In this document: piece by piece, positions 48,008-60,182 of the stretch
Position numbering within the stretch: the first letter of the stretch is position 1
How the letters are laid out: each line of letters opens with the position of its first letter
NCBI GenBank assembly: GCA_905250025.1
Contig: CAJNOJ010000165.1
Coordinates: 1-64,000, forward strand
Reading direction: 5' to 3'
Source of the DNA: Adineta ricciae
Taxonomy: Eukaryota; Rotifera; Eurotatoria; Adinetida; Adinetidae
Length of the DNA: 64,000 nucleotides
Notes under the pieces: model-generated
Seen by the model: the letters and a program-made list of their open reading frames with translations, nothing else
Database searches by the model: none
What the model was told of the DNA's origin: nothing
Translations under genes and position numbers: made by a program

Positions 48008-48021
48008 GCGCGCGCGCGCGC
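48008..48021. repeat. (GC)7 dinucleotide run just upstream of the K+ channel start
   Basis: A pure alternating GC run of 14 bases, 11 bases before the ATG at 48033, rare in AT-rich DNA. Such runs can adopt Z-DNA. Confidence 0.7.
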
Positions 48022-48032
48022 CAACTTGTGTT

Positions 48033-49384
48033 ATGAATAATTGGGCAAAAGATGCACTTGATCGCCTTTTATCAATGACAACTTTCTTCGAAAGCGAAGA
48101 CGATCGTTTAGTATTGAATATTTCTGGTGCTCACTATGAAATCAATGTTTCTGATGTGTCGAATTTTCCCGACACGGTTCTCGGCGATCCACTGAAACGT
48201 ATTCGTTATCTTGTACCTGGCAAAACCGATTATTTCTTTCCACGACATGCGAGCTCGTTCGAATCGATACTCTATTACTATATTAATGATGGAGTTCTTA
48301 TTAAATCAGAGACTATTCCAGCAATGATATTCTACGAGGAAATTCGATTTTTTCAATTGAACGACAAATTAGTGCAACGATTCTATAATGATTATCTCTC
48401 AAGCTACGAGCAAATACCTATGAAAGCTGATTCACGATGGAAGAAGATCTTTTCTCATTCGTCAAATATAATGAAAACATTCTCGGCAGTATTTAACGCT
48501 CTAGCGATTTATTCTCTATGTGTAGAAACAATGAGTGTATATCGAAGTGTTCATCATACAATGTGGATAGTCACTCATCCATCAAAACCTTCGACATGTT
48601 CCGACATGAATATACGTCCCTATCAATTCATTCCATCGTTTAATTCAGAAAATACAACATTAGAAATGATCTGTATCGCTTGGTGAGTGACTTTACGATA
48701 AGTCTAAAATGTGAAAAACAAACATTTTCCTAAGGTTTTATTTCGAATTATTTACACGCACGTTAATCACACCTTCATTGTTTCAATTAATTTTCGATCC
48801 AAATTTTGTGCTAGATATTCTTTGCATTTTACCAACGATCTTAAGTCAAATATTCTATCAAATTTATGAAAGAAATGGCAATCCTACGAAAATCAATGAA
48901 ACCCAATTATTTGATTATTTGACTTGTTTGAAATTATTTCGTCTTTTCCGATTAACTCGTCATGTACAATGTTTGATTACGCTGCTGAAAGTCTTGTACA
49001 TCAATTTAAAGGATGTATTGATGTTAACCATCTTAATCATCTTTGGAGTCTTCTATTTTGGCTTAACACAATTTGTTCTCGAACAAATGTATGAAGAAAA
49101 TGAAATGAAAAACATCGGCGAAGCATTATGGCATGTAAATACTCATGAATAAACATCAGTCCATCATAGAAATGTGAGTTTTACTGTAGGGATTTACAGT
49201 TATTATCACAATTGGTTATTCTGATCTCGCTGAGCATCAATTTCTATCTTACATATTTGCCATTGTTGGAGTTTGGTACGGTTCGATATCAATGGCGATT
49301 ATTCTACCGAATGTAACTCAATCGTTCAATGTTTTTCATAACATAAAAAGGCGTCGTTTTATGATTAAATATAAAATAAATTGA
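48033..49384 (+). CDS. Divergent voltage-gated K+ channel (Kv) subunit with GYS filter
   Basis: Three exons. Residues 30-120 form a T1/BTB tetramerisation domain (VLNISGAHYEINVSDVSNFP, RHASSFESILYYYINDGVLI, FYEEIRFFQL). S1-S6 follow: S1 in KTFSAVFNALAIYSLCVETM, S2-S3 in FYFELFTRTLITP and FVLDILCILPTILSQI, S4 in LKLFRLFRLTRHVQCL, then S5 (VLMLTILIIFGVFYFGLTQF). The last exon (from about 49192) gives the pore FTVIITIGYSDL and S6 (YIFAIVGVWYGSISMAIILP). The filter reads TIGYSD rather than TVGYGD, so the third Gly/Ser position is changed. S4 has three regularly spaced Arg, fewer than usual. The C-tail is very short, ending IKYKIN with TGA at 49382. The S6 Pro-x-Pro motif is missing; a single Pro sits at IILP. 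Channel function is plausible but selectivity is uncertain. Confidence 0.82.
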
Positions 49385-49421
49385 TAAACAGAATTTATTG
49401 TATCTTTTCTGTACAGAATCA

Positions 49422-52400
49422 TTAAGAAAGTTCAAACCCGGCATTGGCTTGAATGGCATAACGTAATTTATCCAAAAGAATTCGTCGAGTTTTATAGCTG
49501 GGTAATCTGTCAAGATAAATCAAAAACTACATACGCAATAAATCAATGATAGAACTTTACTTTAACAAATTGAAACACGTTGAGCTTGACGGAAGCCGTT
49601 CGGATGACGTGCGGTTAATACTTATCATATTACGAAATATTCTTCCTAGTGTGTCACCTTCTTCCTAAAAGACACGATTTTTAAATGAGATTTCATTTCG
49701 AAGTTTACAAAATGTCTCTCTTACTTCATGTTCAGAACTTTCCAAACAACGAATAGTAAATGGAGGATTCAGTGAACGAAAGCCAAGTAATGGTGCACGA
49801 CTCGAACTTGTCACAAACTAAAGTAAAGATACACATATGTATAGAGTATATATAGAATAGATCGACATACACGAAGAAAAAGTGCTCGTTCTTCTCGAGA
49901 GAAATCTTGTTCGAGTATTTGCCAAAGCCATTTTATAACTGGATGCGTTCGATGATAACCACCCTGGTAAACAATATTCGATCTAAGAACGAAAATTCTC
50001 GTGATATTCGACTTGGATTCATTCTAAACGAACTTTAAATCTTCTAAATCAATATCGGATGATTCTCCTGATATCAATTGTTGCAATTCCGGAACGGAAA
50101 ACATGTTAATCCATTCCGGTTTCATTAAAGTTTTAAAGCCTTCAGTAAATGCTTTGATTTGATTCTTGATACGCGTATATGTTCGATAAATAGACATACG
50201 ATGAATATAAACGATTCTAAAGCAATCGAAATCATTTTGGTATGCAATTGTCACGTGAATCTCTCAACGAACTTGTCGTCATTTGTCACATTGATATGCC
50301 GTCCACACGGAATGATATCATAAGTTACTAATTCGCCGAGAACATCTTCATCGATAGAATAAGTTAACGCTAACGATGACACATCACCATCATAATGCTT
50401 TGACAAGAAAATTCGAATGTATGAAAGACGATCAAAACAAAAGACTTGTTTACCTTGATAAAATTCAGATTATTGTACAGATCTCGATCGAGAAACATTA
50501 AATCATCAAAACATGAATAGTTTAGATTTTTTCGTGAAATTAAATGGCGTAAAAAGAATTGAGTTAATTCAATGTCAAGAACAATTTGTTCATAGACGGC
50601 TTTGCCTAAGATTTTACCGATAAAATTGAAAAGATATAAATAATTTTCTGTGCGATCAGATATGGGCGATGGATATAGAGTACGATTCTCTGTTACCTAC
50701 GACAAAGAAAAGAAAAAAACTGATATCAGAAAAACGATTCGTTATTACTCGAAAGAGATTAAAGGAAGGATCGAATGCTTGTCGTATAACTTCTTGAATA
50801 AATTCTTTAAATATTCCATTTTGATCAATACCAGCTTCCGCAAGACCTTGAGGATTGATAAAACTAATTCGAATCGTATTTTTCCAAGTTGTTGACGAAG
50901 CATTTTGCAACGAACGAAAAGCATCCTAAATTCGTACAATAACTTCGAAATGACAATGTTATGATCTCCTACTTACACCGAAAAGATTTGTACGATGAAT
51001 CTCATAATAGTTCTTCATATGATATCGAGACGTGGAGTATTCATTAGATTCTTTTTCCTTATCACGTTCAATGAACATTTGAAGAATTTTCACACGCTAA
51101 ATATATAAAACGCATTCGAACACTTGCTGATAGGAAAATTCTTACATCTTTGAATGTTAAGATATGTGGAATTTGTTCGAGAAGATAAAATGCGCATGAT
51201 TCCGTATGTTCGAGATCAGCCATAAAGGACGATGAGGATTTTACGTCACTATTTTTGAAAAACTAGAATATGAAGGTTATTGTTTGGAAAAAGTTTACCG
51301 AATTAACCAATGCGAATCAGGTACGAACGATTTTCTTGAATTTCTTTCATGAAGGAGTATTAAAAGTTGATGTAATGTTTTATACAACTGACTATTTTCT
51401 AGTTTCAGTTTCGGTGATGTCGCTGTGGTTCGTACAAACTCAACGCGAATCATTCGGTATACAAATTGATTCAGAAATAAACATAATTGTGACCAAGATT
51501 CAAGTTCCATATACTTCTGTTCTTTGTACATTTCTTCTTCGTCTAAAATTCTGTAATAAAAAAAAACCGTGGAAGTCATCCGAGAATATGAATAAGGATC
51601 TCTTACGTCGCTAAATATGAGCATAAATTACAAAATAATTGAAGAAGATCGAAGATTGGTTGATGTTCATCTTTATTAATTTCGTAAATTTTTGTTAATT
51701 CTTTCAAGCCACATGTCGGACCGATATTGTTCAAAAACTGCCATAAACTACTGATTAGACTGTCTTGTAATGACAAAGCTAAACATAAAAATGTATGAAA
51801 TTTGTTGTGTTAAAACGAAGAAATCTTCATACCACAGAGTATTTGTAGTCTTAATTCAGTTAATGTTTGAATTAATTTCTGATAAAATGTCGTTATACGA
51901 CAAATCGATTGAGTTAAATCATCTGTAATTAACTTCTCCACTGTCGTCTTTGTATGAAATAACTTTTCAAATTTCGCTCGAATGATATCTTAAGAAAAGA
52001 ATCTATATTATTTTCAAAAACATAGTTAACGACTTTACTCGTTTCTTTCTTGATTACTGATGATTGACTAGTTGAGGACGCCGTCGGAATCGATTCAAAC
52101 AGCATGTTGACAAAGGATTTTGACCAAAGATATTTATACTGGACGATGACACGTTGAACAACTTCTTGATTTGAACTATAAGAAGAAAATTCTTATTCGG
52201 AAATGTGAAAGTTTTCTTTTGTAACGAACACAGTCATTCCACTTGTTTTGCCTCGAACATGACCGATGATTAGATGCCAAACACTTGTTGATTTCGATTG
52301 TGTATTATTCTGTTCGCCTGTGCTTTGTCGTTGTCGGCATAGATCCAATATATTGAAAAGACTCTGAACAAATGGTTGTTTCATGGTCTCAATTTGACTT

Positions 52401-53949
52401 GGATCGATACTGGCAAGAGCAACCAGATTTCCTATTGATATTCACATGTCAAACAGCGTTTAAAATAGTACAAAAACAAACTAACCTAATATGTAGCATA
52501 ATTCGATTATATCGATAGAATCATGCGTATTGACAAGAGATTCTTTGACACTATATATACAAATAAGATGATTGAATAAATCCTTCTGGCAAACCATTTG
52601 AAATGTCTACAAGAGAAAGTGTTCGACTGGAATGTTGATTTGTCGAAGTGATTTTACTTTATGCGAAGTTTCATGACACATGGTGATGAATGTTGGAATA
52701 GTAAGGATCGTTTGAGATAATAAAACAACATGCGTTCGATTCAAGTCATTATTTAGCAGCAATCTGGAACATAATGGTTTTGATATAGAAGATGAGACAA
52801 ATTTGAGACTCACTTGAAAGACAAAGTGGCAATGTTAGAAAAGATCGATGACTCCAAGCGACGTTGCATACAGCGAATCATTGCAATCTTTATAGAAGTA
52901 AAAATGTGAATTGATTCAATAGATTCAGTGAGAAGTGATTTGTAAATTACTTTGAGAATTTTCAGAAGATTATGTTGACCAAGGTGAATTAGATAACTAC
53001 GTTCAATCGCAAGTATTGTTTTAAGAAGAAGTTCGTCTAAAGATGTGAATAGATGATCCGACTGAAGAGAAGAAAACACTCACTCATGTTTTTCTGTAAA
53101 GCTCTCCAACTTTGACAATCGGTCATCAAATAGATAAAATTCAATGAAGTCATGAACAATTTAATGTCAACAGTCGTTATCAATTCAGTGGTTTCAAGTA
53201 TTTTCAAGGCAATTACTAATAAATCTTGATTGAATTTCATCCATTGTCCATTCATTTCTTTATTAAAAAGAGTCGCTATGTGATTGTACTAAAAAAGGTA
53301 AAGATATCGATCGATTATTCGAATGCTTTTCATCAGTTTATTCGTGAGGAAGTTTGGATTTGACATGTTCCTCACTATTGGAGTCGAAAGATCAGTCTTA
53401 CGTACATTCATATCATCAGTAAGTAGACTTGTTGAGAGGTAGTTGAGTACTCCTAACAGCATCTTCAAAATATAAAGAAAGAAATTCTATATAATAAATA
53501 TCTGATGGAAATACATACTTGTTGGAGATCGGTTGAATTATTCTTAACTTTCATTCGATTATAATATGGAAGAAAATGTTGTAGGTGTGTGAACATTGTT
53601 GAAACTATGAAATAAACTTCAATATGATAATCAATTTGCGATGAAATGATTTACCTGGTTGTGACGGCGGATAGCTTTGTGGATTTTGTTCGGTAAAACC
53701 CAGAAAAATTTGATTGAGTTCATTTCTGGAATAGATTGAAACGATAAATAACGAAACGAAGTGGAGAAAAATGGTTTACTTTCGATAATCTCGATATTTT
53801 TTTCTCACGAGATAACCTCGTACAACCTTTTGAATAATAACGACTGACTGTTGAATTTGTTTTTCACGACGACGAGCTTCGCGAGCTTCGTCCAAATTAT
53901 GTAGGAAGTCATTTTTGTTCAAATCATTGGCCGCTTTCTTTGGAAACAT
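49422..53949 (-). CDS. UBE3B: HECT E3 ubiquitin ligase, UBE3B orthologue
   Basis: It starts [20 protein letters not shown], followed by an IQ motif ([18 protein letters not shown]), as in UBE3B. A long helical middle region in many short exons includes segments shared with UBE3B such as CNVLYxx-like helices and DSHWLIR before the HECT domain. HECT landmarks: [58 protein letters not shown], and the catalytic Cys (codon complement 49575-49577) in [12 protein letters not shown]. The C-terminus ends ANAGFELS with TAA at 49422. UBE3B is a calmodulin-binding ligase linked to mitochondria. The 3' end lies 37 bases from that of the Kv gene, so the mRNAs may overlap. About 20 exons; their exact borders were not all resolved. 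Confidence 0.9.
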
Positions 53950-54760
53950 TCTAACTGTTTAGAAAATAAGCTGATTTAAGCTTTGAAGCATAGCAGAGTG
54001 AACACTGTGATTCTATTGGACGGTCTTTTCTCCAATGGATTTTTCGTGCCCCAAAATAGTAGTAGACAGATGAATGCACGCTGTCGTTTATGATTTTAAT
54101 ACATAAAAAGAACTAGGATATTTGACGTCTAAACGAATATCTATCAATTAACAGTATTGTTTACAAATTCAGTTTATCAGAACCAATATTCATTGTTGCA
54201 ATCGAACAATACGGACTAGAATAGTGTACTATATGAATATATCATATCACATAATCGTCGGAATTTTAAAAGATTTCATTCGTACGAATTTGACGAGCAT
54301 TCGTCCGAGCACTTTTCACGAATTGTAAGTGTAACATTTACGAAGGACATGCCCATTCAGCAGCTAAATATACTTGGACTTTTATTGTTTGAGATACATT
54401 CAAAAAATGACTATGATTTCTTCTAGCGCAGTATATAATCATAATACTCCGGAAGCTTTCCAAAGATGAAGTTAGTTTATGTATATTCAGCAAAGTAGTG
54501 TACACTTGATAACCTTTTGTATTAAGTATAACACATAGTGACATCTACAGCAAAGCGTATCGTTGATTATAATCGATGTGATCGAATAGTCAGCATTTCT
54601 TCTGTTTATATTCGTGACGAGAAAACCATATCTTGTTCCGTATCGATATCCTCCCTTAAATTTATAAAATAAGATTTGCGTTCGAACCAATCACGTATTG
54701 AACATTTCAACGGTTTTCAGATAAAAAAGCATTAAAGACTTCAAAACTACAATAGATAAT
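53950..54760. other. Intergenic divergent spacer
   Basis: Between UBE3B (minus) and the following plus-strand gene. AT-rich, no coding support. Both promoters should lie here. Confidence 0.45.
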
Positions 54761-55917
54761 ATGTCTTCTGAAAACGAAAAGTTAGTGAATACAAATGGTG
54801 GTGGCATAAAACGACATCATTCAAGTATAATTCGTTGAATGCATTCTTTTTGTAATCACCTATTCTGATATTTTAGTCGAAAATTTCGAACCAGTCAAAG
54901 AAGCCAAGACGGAAAAAACGCCACAGAAGTCTGTTGATACTAAATCAAAAGAAGTCACAAAGGTTCATCTTCACCATCAAACGGAAACAAGCAACGAATG
55001 TCTTGAAAAAGGAGACATCGTCTTTATGTGTAAGTTTGACTTGAAATCATCCTTCTCGTTGGAATAGACAACGATATTCATCTTACTAGATAAACCAAAG
55101 TTGGGCGTTGACGAAGCATCATCTCTTGATGAAGTTCAATTATTCCATGTCATGTTAATTCCAGAAGATGAAACTAATCAGGGCGATCAATCATCGAAAA
55201 CACGTTTGATTAAGATCGGAAAAAAGAAATTACCAGCCAGTGGAAAAGATCGCTTTTGGGCTTTTATCGAAAAAGCTGATGATGATTTAGAGAAAGTTGA
55301 AGAAAATCTCGAAGCTCAATCGTATCAAACAGCAACAGTTGGAACACGAACAATCAAAGCTGATCGTATTGCTGGCAAAGGAAAATACATCATGGTTAAG
55401 GAAGATAAAAATCGCACAGCGATTGGTTATGTTCTCGAATCGCCAGCTGAAGTTGGCGAAGTTCAACATGCATTTAACATTACGAAAGAAGCATCCTTTT
55501 CTCTGGCAGTGAAAAATCCGAAGAAGAAAAATCCAGCTGGTGCAGGTTTAACTTCAACTGAAAAGGCTGAGTTTCCTGAAGAACTTTTGAAAAAATTTGG
55601 TGATTATCAATGGTTACCAGGTTTGTCGCATCTTTGAATCAACAATATTTATCAAGAGTTTGATTTCAGCTGAACCAGCAATGCTTGATATTCTTGGCTG
55701 TGAAATGATCTGGATTGGTTCCACGACTGATGCTCTCGAAAATTTGCTGGAAGAACTTAACAAAGAAATCGACGACGAAACAACAGCAAGTGAAGTGATG
55801 AAAGATATACAACTAGATGAAAAACAACATCCAACTCAACCATTGATCGATGGCGAATGGCCAAAAGCAGAAGATGCACCAGAGAAAAAGAATGACGAAA
55901 CGTCTTCAAACGAATAG
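54761..55917 (+). CDS. Conserved protein of the fungal/bacterial family mislabelled 'BTB domain transcription factor'
   Basis: Function unknown. Four exons, roughly 330 residues. A charged, Lys-rich N-terminus (EPVKEAKTEKTPQKS) leads into GDIVFMYKPKLGVDEASSLD, LFHVMLIPEDE, RLIKIGKKKLPASGKDRFWA, GTRTIKADRIAGKGKYIMVK, AIGYVLESPAEVGEVQHAFN, FSLAVKNPKK and PEELLKKFGDYQWLP, then PAMLDILGCEMIWIGST and an acidic tail ending TSSNE. From memory, this order (YRPKxxxEEAxSLDDVQxFxxxL, IGKKxLP, FWxxV, GTRxxxAARPxGxGxY, GEVQxxxxI, VKNP, LLxxEGxExxxI) matches an uncharacterised family common in fungi and present in bacteria. No BTB fold is visible here. It is absent from most animals as far as I know, suggesting horizontal transfer with later gain of introns. 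The start is clear at 54761; the exon 1 donor is ambiguous by a few bases. Confidence 0.7.
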
Positions 55918-56005
55918 ATTCTCATCTTGTCTTTAGTCTATATTTATATCTTATCTTTAATTTATTACGATTAATACTCAGTTGCGATTGATTATATAAT
56001 AAACG

Positions 56006-56760
56006 TTAGAATGAACCTTTGGACAGAGATTTTGTATTCAATCGACATTCCTGCAAGGCAATTAAACTTGTAACAAAGTCAAAATACGATAAACGATCAT
56101 TATCGTGGTCGGCGTCAATCGTATGAATAGCTATTCGAATGATTTCTTCATCAAAATGAGACGTTAAGTGTGGTAGAACACGTTGAATATCTTCGAAAGT
56201 TATATACAAATCTTTGTTGTGATCAAGTTCATTGAAGACGCTAAGAAAACTATGCGTATCTTGTTTGATCGGTGGTAGATAGCATAGGATAAGTAGGAAA
56301 TTTTCAAAAGTACATGGAGTTCGAACGTCAAACTAAGAAGAGATACGAAAACTAATCGGAAAATTATTCGTAGTACCTGTAAAAACTGCATTGTTTCAAT
56401 CAGTACGACTTCTGTGACTTGTTCATGGAAATCATTTAGAATTCGAAAGATGTCTTCAAAAAATATTTGGTGTTTTTCATTGGCATATGTATTAAAATGA
56501 AGTTCAAGAACATTGAGAATACCATGAAGATTTGCCGACGATTCCATATCTTTTTGTGCGTAGAAAAGTAACATTTCAGTTATTGAACATTGCCGAATGT
56601 TCGGTGTGCTACGTTGATGCTCAACATTCACCACCGTATTATTCAAACTACTATTGGAATTGAAGATTCTTCCTATGGAATCATTGCTGCTGATCACTCT
56701 AGGACGATGATCGATAGAAACAATGGATGAACTCACAGTTAGAATGTTGTTGTCGTTCAT
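56006..56760 (-). CDS. EF-hand calcium-binding protein
   Basis: Two or three exons. The N-terminus (MNDNNILTVSSSIVSIDHRP) is polar. Then comes a helical region (EMLLFYAQKDMESSANLHGI, IFFEDIFRILNDFHEQVTEV) resembling a non-canonical EF pair, followed after an intron by FDVRTPCTFENFLLILCYLP. The clear loop is ELDHNKDLYITFEDIQRVLP, with Asp/Asn/Asp at positions 1, 3 and 5 and Asp at 12. The next, DADHDNDRLSYFDFVTSLI, is one residue irregular. The last helix ends near ECRLNTKSLSKGSF. The plan is that of calcineurin B/CIB-like proteins, with the first two hands degenerate; no N-terminal Gly2 myristoyl site is seen. It is divergent from the Arf-like GTPase gene, start codons 95 bases apart. Confidence 0.7.
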
Positions 56761-56854
56761 AGGAAAATAATTTATGCGCGTTTTTCGTGTCTTGCCGCGA
56801 AACAAGAAGAATATTCATTTAAAATTATGATAATCTTTCCTCCGATGAATATGC

Positions 56855-57529
56855 ATGGGCTGTGGCTGTTGTTTACATGCATCAACTGAGAAAGATACTT
56901 TACGTGTAACAATTGTTGGCTTGGAAAATTCCGGTAAAACGTCGCTTGTTCAATGTTTGAAAACTTCGAAAAAATCACGTCAAACATCTCCGTGTATTTC
57001 TACTCATGGTGTTATATCGATTAATATTCAGACGAATATGAATTTCCTTGTTTTTGATTGTGGTGGGTGTAAACATCAACGGCATATTTGGCCTCATTTA
57101 ATGAACAGTCCCGACGTGATCTTATTTGCTGTTGATAGTGTGGATTTAACGTGTTTAAATGATGCGAGAGAAGCGTTGAGTGATTTACTTGTGGATGAGA
57201 ATTTGATCAACAAACCTTTACTTGTTATTTTCACGAAATTAGACAGAGGAAATAAGCTTTCTATTGATGAACTTGAACAAGCATTGGATCTTTCAGTGAT
57301 AAAAGTAGCTATCAAAGAAGAAAGCGTTATAATTGTTTGATCTTTTTATTCTATTTAGGATCGATCAGTCCATATAGTATTGTTTTCGTCTGTCACTCTA
57401 GATGGTTTAACGTCGATAAGAGAGTGGCTAACATACTTCAGTTATCGTAAACTTCAAGGTAAAGATATGAACATTTCAACCTCTGAGAGACATGGCTTAC
57501 CACATTCACTTAACCTTTCAACAGCATGA
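56855..57529 (+). CDS. Arf-like (ARL) small GTPase with substituted switch II
   Basis: Two exons. MGCGCCLHASTEKD has Gly2 and several Cys, fitting myristoylation plus palmitoylation. The P-loop is VTIVGLENSGKTSLVQCL; the switch II region reads FLVFDCGGCKHQRHIWPHLM, where Arf proteins have WDxGGQ, so the catalytic Gln is replaced by Cys. VILFAVDSVD and the guanine-specificity motif IFTKLDR follow. A phase-0 intron after ALDLS leads to VHIVLFSSVTLDGLTSIREW, where FSSV replaces the usual CSA motif. The C-terminus ends SLNLSTA at TGA 57527; an alternative donor after KLQG could shorten it. GTP binding looks preserved, while GTP hydrolysis is likely slow. The exact ARL group is not clear. Confidence 0.83.
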
Positions 57530-57643
57530 CTAACTTCCACAATCTACAGTATCTAGTTGATTGAAACAAACATTAATTATAACAAGTAAAAACTGTTTTT
57601 ATTAAACATAAAGTACACACATATCACCTTTGTCTATCAAATA

Positions 57644-59145
57644 TCACGATAAGAGAGGAGAAATAGAAAATGGCTCCTCCGAATGTTTCCATTGTTTGCC
57701 ATCGTATTCTGCTATGTACATAGCTAATGGTGGATATTTACCAACGGCACGATAGAATGTTTCTTGATTAGGGCGTTTTCCTTTAATTGCACTTGTTAAC
57801 GCTAATAAACCTGGCGCATGCGTAACAATCAACACTGTACCACCGCGATGACCATATCGATTAATAATACCACGCATAACCGTACTACATCGATCAAAAT
57901 AGTCTCCTAAGGATTCCGGTGTATCAATTTTAGGTATCAGAGACCTATATTCAAGTTTAATATTGTAGCCATTTTCGATTAGCTCAGATTTAGTCATAAA
58001 GCTATCAATAACTTTTTGATGTTGATGAGGACATTCAAATAGGCCCGGTTCAACACGAATAGGGATGCGCGCACTCGCATTCAAGCCTATGTGAATATAA
58101 AAGAAAGATATCTCAAAAGAAATCAAGTTGTTCACTACCTGTCAAAAGACGTTCACTTGTCTGTATGCAACGAAGAGCGCTTGATGACAGACATACATCA
58201 GGTACAATGTTAGCTTGTAGCATAGCACTACCTGTATGACGAGCCAGTTTTAAACCATGAACTAAAATACAGATAATGCGCACGGTGCGAGACAAAATTC
58301 ATTTTGTACATACGAGTAAGAGGTACGTCGAATTCGTAGGCGTGATGAGAATGTCGTTGTGGTAATGCTTTTGGTAACAATGGATCATATGCGACATAAT
58401 TACCAGACTCGAAAGCTTTTAGAAACCAGTATGTCCCTAATACCTGGTTTACTCGTTCGCTATGGCGAACGAAAACAAGACGTAATGGTTTTCTTTTAGA
58501 TACACCATTAAGTAGTTGATGGTGACGTGGTATAGTTGTTGAATGCTCCTCATGCGCTTCATGATCTTGTGTAACTGATAACTGAGGAACACGGCGACTT
58601 GAACGTATATGACGTCGATGCGTAGCATCCTTGCGGGACGCATTTTCTTCTTTTTCATCATGATTCTGTACAAAACTGGCTGATTGATGAACGGTTAGAT
58701 GGTTTTCATGCGAAGCTCGCCGTTGAGATAAACCATTTGAAAGTTGTTTCGACGATTCGAGTAAGATTGGTCGTCTCGGAGGTATTCTTGGTGAACTTTC
58801 GTAAACATTTGTAGCCGAACGATGATGTCTCCGATGCTGATCTAATGAGTCAGCAACTGTGTCTATTCCACCTTCAGTATCGTATCCTGTTTCGGAACTT
58901 CGACGGGGTTTGAACAATGCCTGAGAAACATGTAGTACTGCTGACGCTACTGAATCGCTATAATCGGTTGTTGTGATAATTGGAAGAGACTGTTGTTGAT
59001 TATTATGATCTGATGTTCTATGCGAAAGCGCTTGTGGATGTGATGAATTAATCAAATGATCATTATTATTGGCATCGCTGTTCGTTAAATGCCATTCTCG
59101 ATGCATTAGATCAGCTAATTGCTCTGTTACTAGGTTTCTCTTCAT
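57644..59145 (-). CDS. UBASH3/STS-like histidine phosphatase domain protein
   Basis: Three exons. The first ~200 residues are disordered and His/Ser/Arg-rich (RSSETGYDTEGGIDTVADSL). The phosphatase domain begins LRLVFVRHSERVNQVLGTYW, equivalent to the UBASH3 segment FVCRHGERMDxVFGxYW. The catalytic His is kept but the usual Gly of RHGE is Ser. Further matches: LPQRHSHHAYEFDVPLT, GLKLARHTGSAMLQANIVPD, SSALRCIQTSERLL, IRVEPGLFECPH and the second active-site His in VLIVTHAPGL. It ends SEEPFSISPLLS. UBASH3 proteins dephosphorylate tyrosine on kinases; UBA and SH3 domains are not present here. The gene is probably a stand-alone phosphatase of the invertebrate type, with activity likely because both His and the nearby Arg residues remain. 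Confidence 0.85.
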
Positions 59146-59675
59146 CGTAATATGGATGATGACGTTTTACAAAATAAGATAATGATTCAATTTTTCTTTT
59201 CTTTTGATGACGAATTGTGTAGTTTTATAGGCGTCACACATCAATGAATTGCTTTGTCATTGAAACTGAATTAAGAGAAAAATGACTATTAAAGAGTACA
59301 TAACACGTACGTATTTGTTGATGTATTTTGTAATCAAATAATAAAAATAATTTGCTTGAAGATATGACGATGATCGTGACTCACTCGAACGATGACAATG
59401 CACACTTTTCGTACACCATAAAGTCTCCATCGATTCAATTGTGTCGTTATCTTATTGAATACTGAAATCTCGACAGAAATCCTTGGAAAATAAATATAAT
59501 CATCTCAGCATCTGACAATTAGTACTAGATAACAGCAGCAGTTACCATTCTGCAACTTTATTAGTCGTCTATCTTCTTTGAGGAACTTTTTCGGATAATA
59601 TCATAGACATGGAGATAGATTCCACTATCATACATAAATACTTGCTTTCTATTCTGTAATTTAACAATCATCACG
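59146..59675. other. Intergenic divergent spacer
   Basis: Upstream of both the phosphatase gene (minus) and a small membrane-protein gene (plus). No motif of note. Confidence 0.4.
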
Positions 59676-60033
59676 ATGGTATATGAAAAACGACGATTCT
59701 TTGGAGTTTTTTCTCCATGGGATTTCACTGTGAGAAATATTCAATTGCCGATATTGTTTCTTGTAATGGTAATGATTTTCCTCGCTCTGATGATCACTCT
59801 TATTTGTGATCATTTCGCTGAACTATTTTGTTGCCATCATTCTTCTCGTTCGCCGTCTCAGAGCGATATCGAGATTACTGAGTAAATACATGTTGAAGGT
59901 GAACTCACACACAAATGATTTTTTTTTCGATTTAGAACCACAACTGATCGAACAACATCGTCGAAAGCCGTGCAAACTTCGAATTCGATCATATACACTT
60001 GCTAGAAAGAGATACTTTGTTTTTTTTTGGTGA
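59676..60033 (+). CDS. Small single-pass membrane protein, unknown
   Basis: Not recognised. The ORF encodes a short cytosol-like start (MVYEKRRFFGVFSPWDF), one strong transmembrane segment (PILFLVMVMIFLALMITLIC), a Cys/His-rich stretch (FAELFCCHHSSRS) and SDIEITE. Two ends are possible: a direct stop after ITE at 59883, or a short intron (donor GTAAATAC, acceptor TTTAG at about 59936) giving a further basic tail (PQLIEQHRRKPCKLRIRS) ending at 60033. The latter keeps the frame. Basic residues before the TM suggest the N-terminus in the cytosol. Confidence 0.5.
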
Positions 60034-60182
60034 TTTTCTTTTGTAGTTATCTGTTTTTTTTCTCTATAGGCAAAGATAAATGTCTTACATATATATAATC
60101 TTTCTCTTTCTTCTTCTCTTCGTATTCTCACCGATCGATTTGCTGTCATTGTAAAAATTAGCCTATAATTCGATCATGTAGA

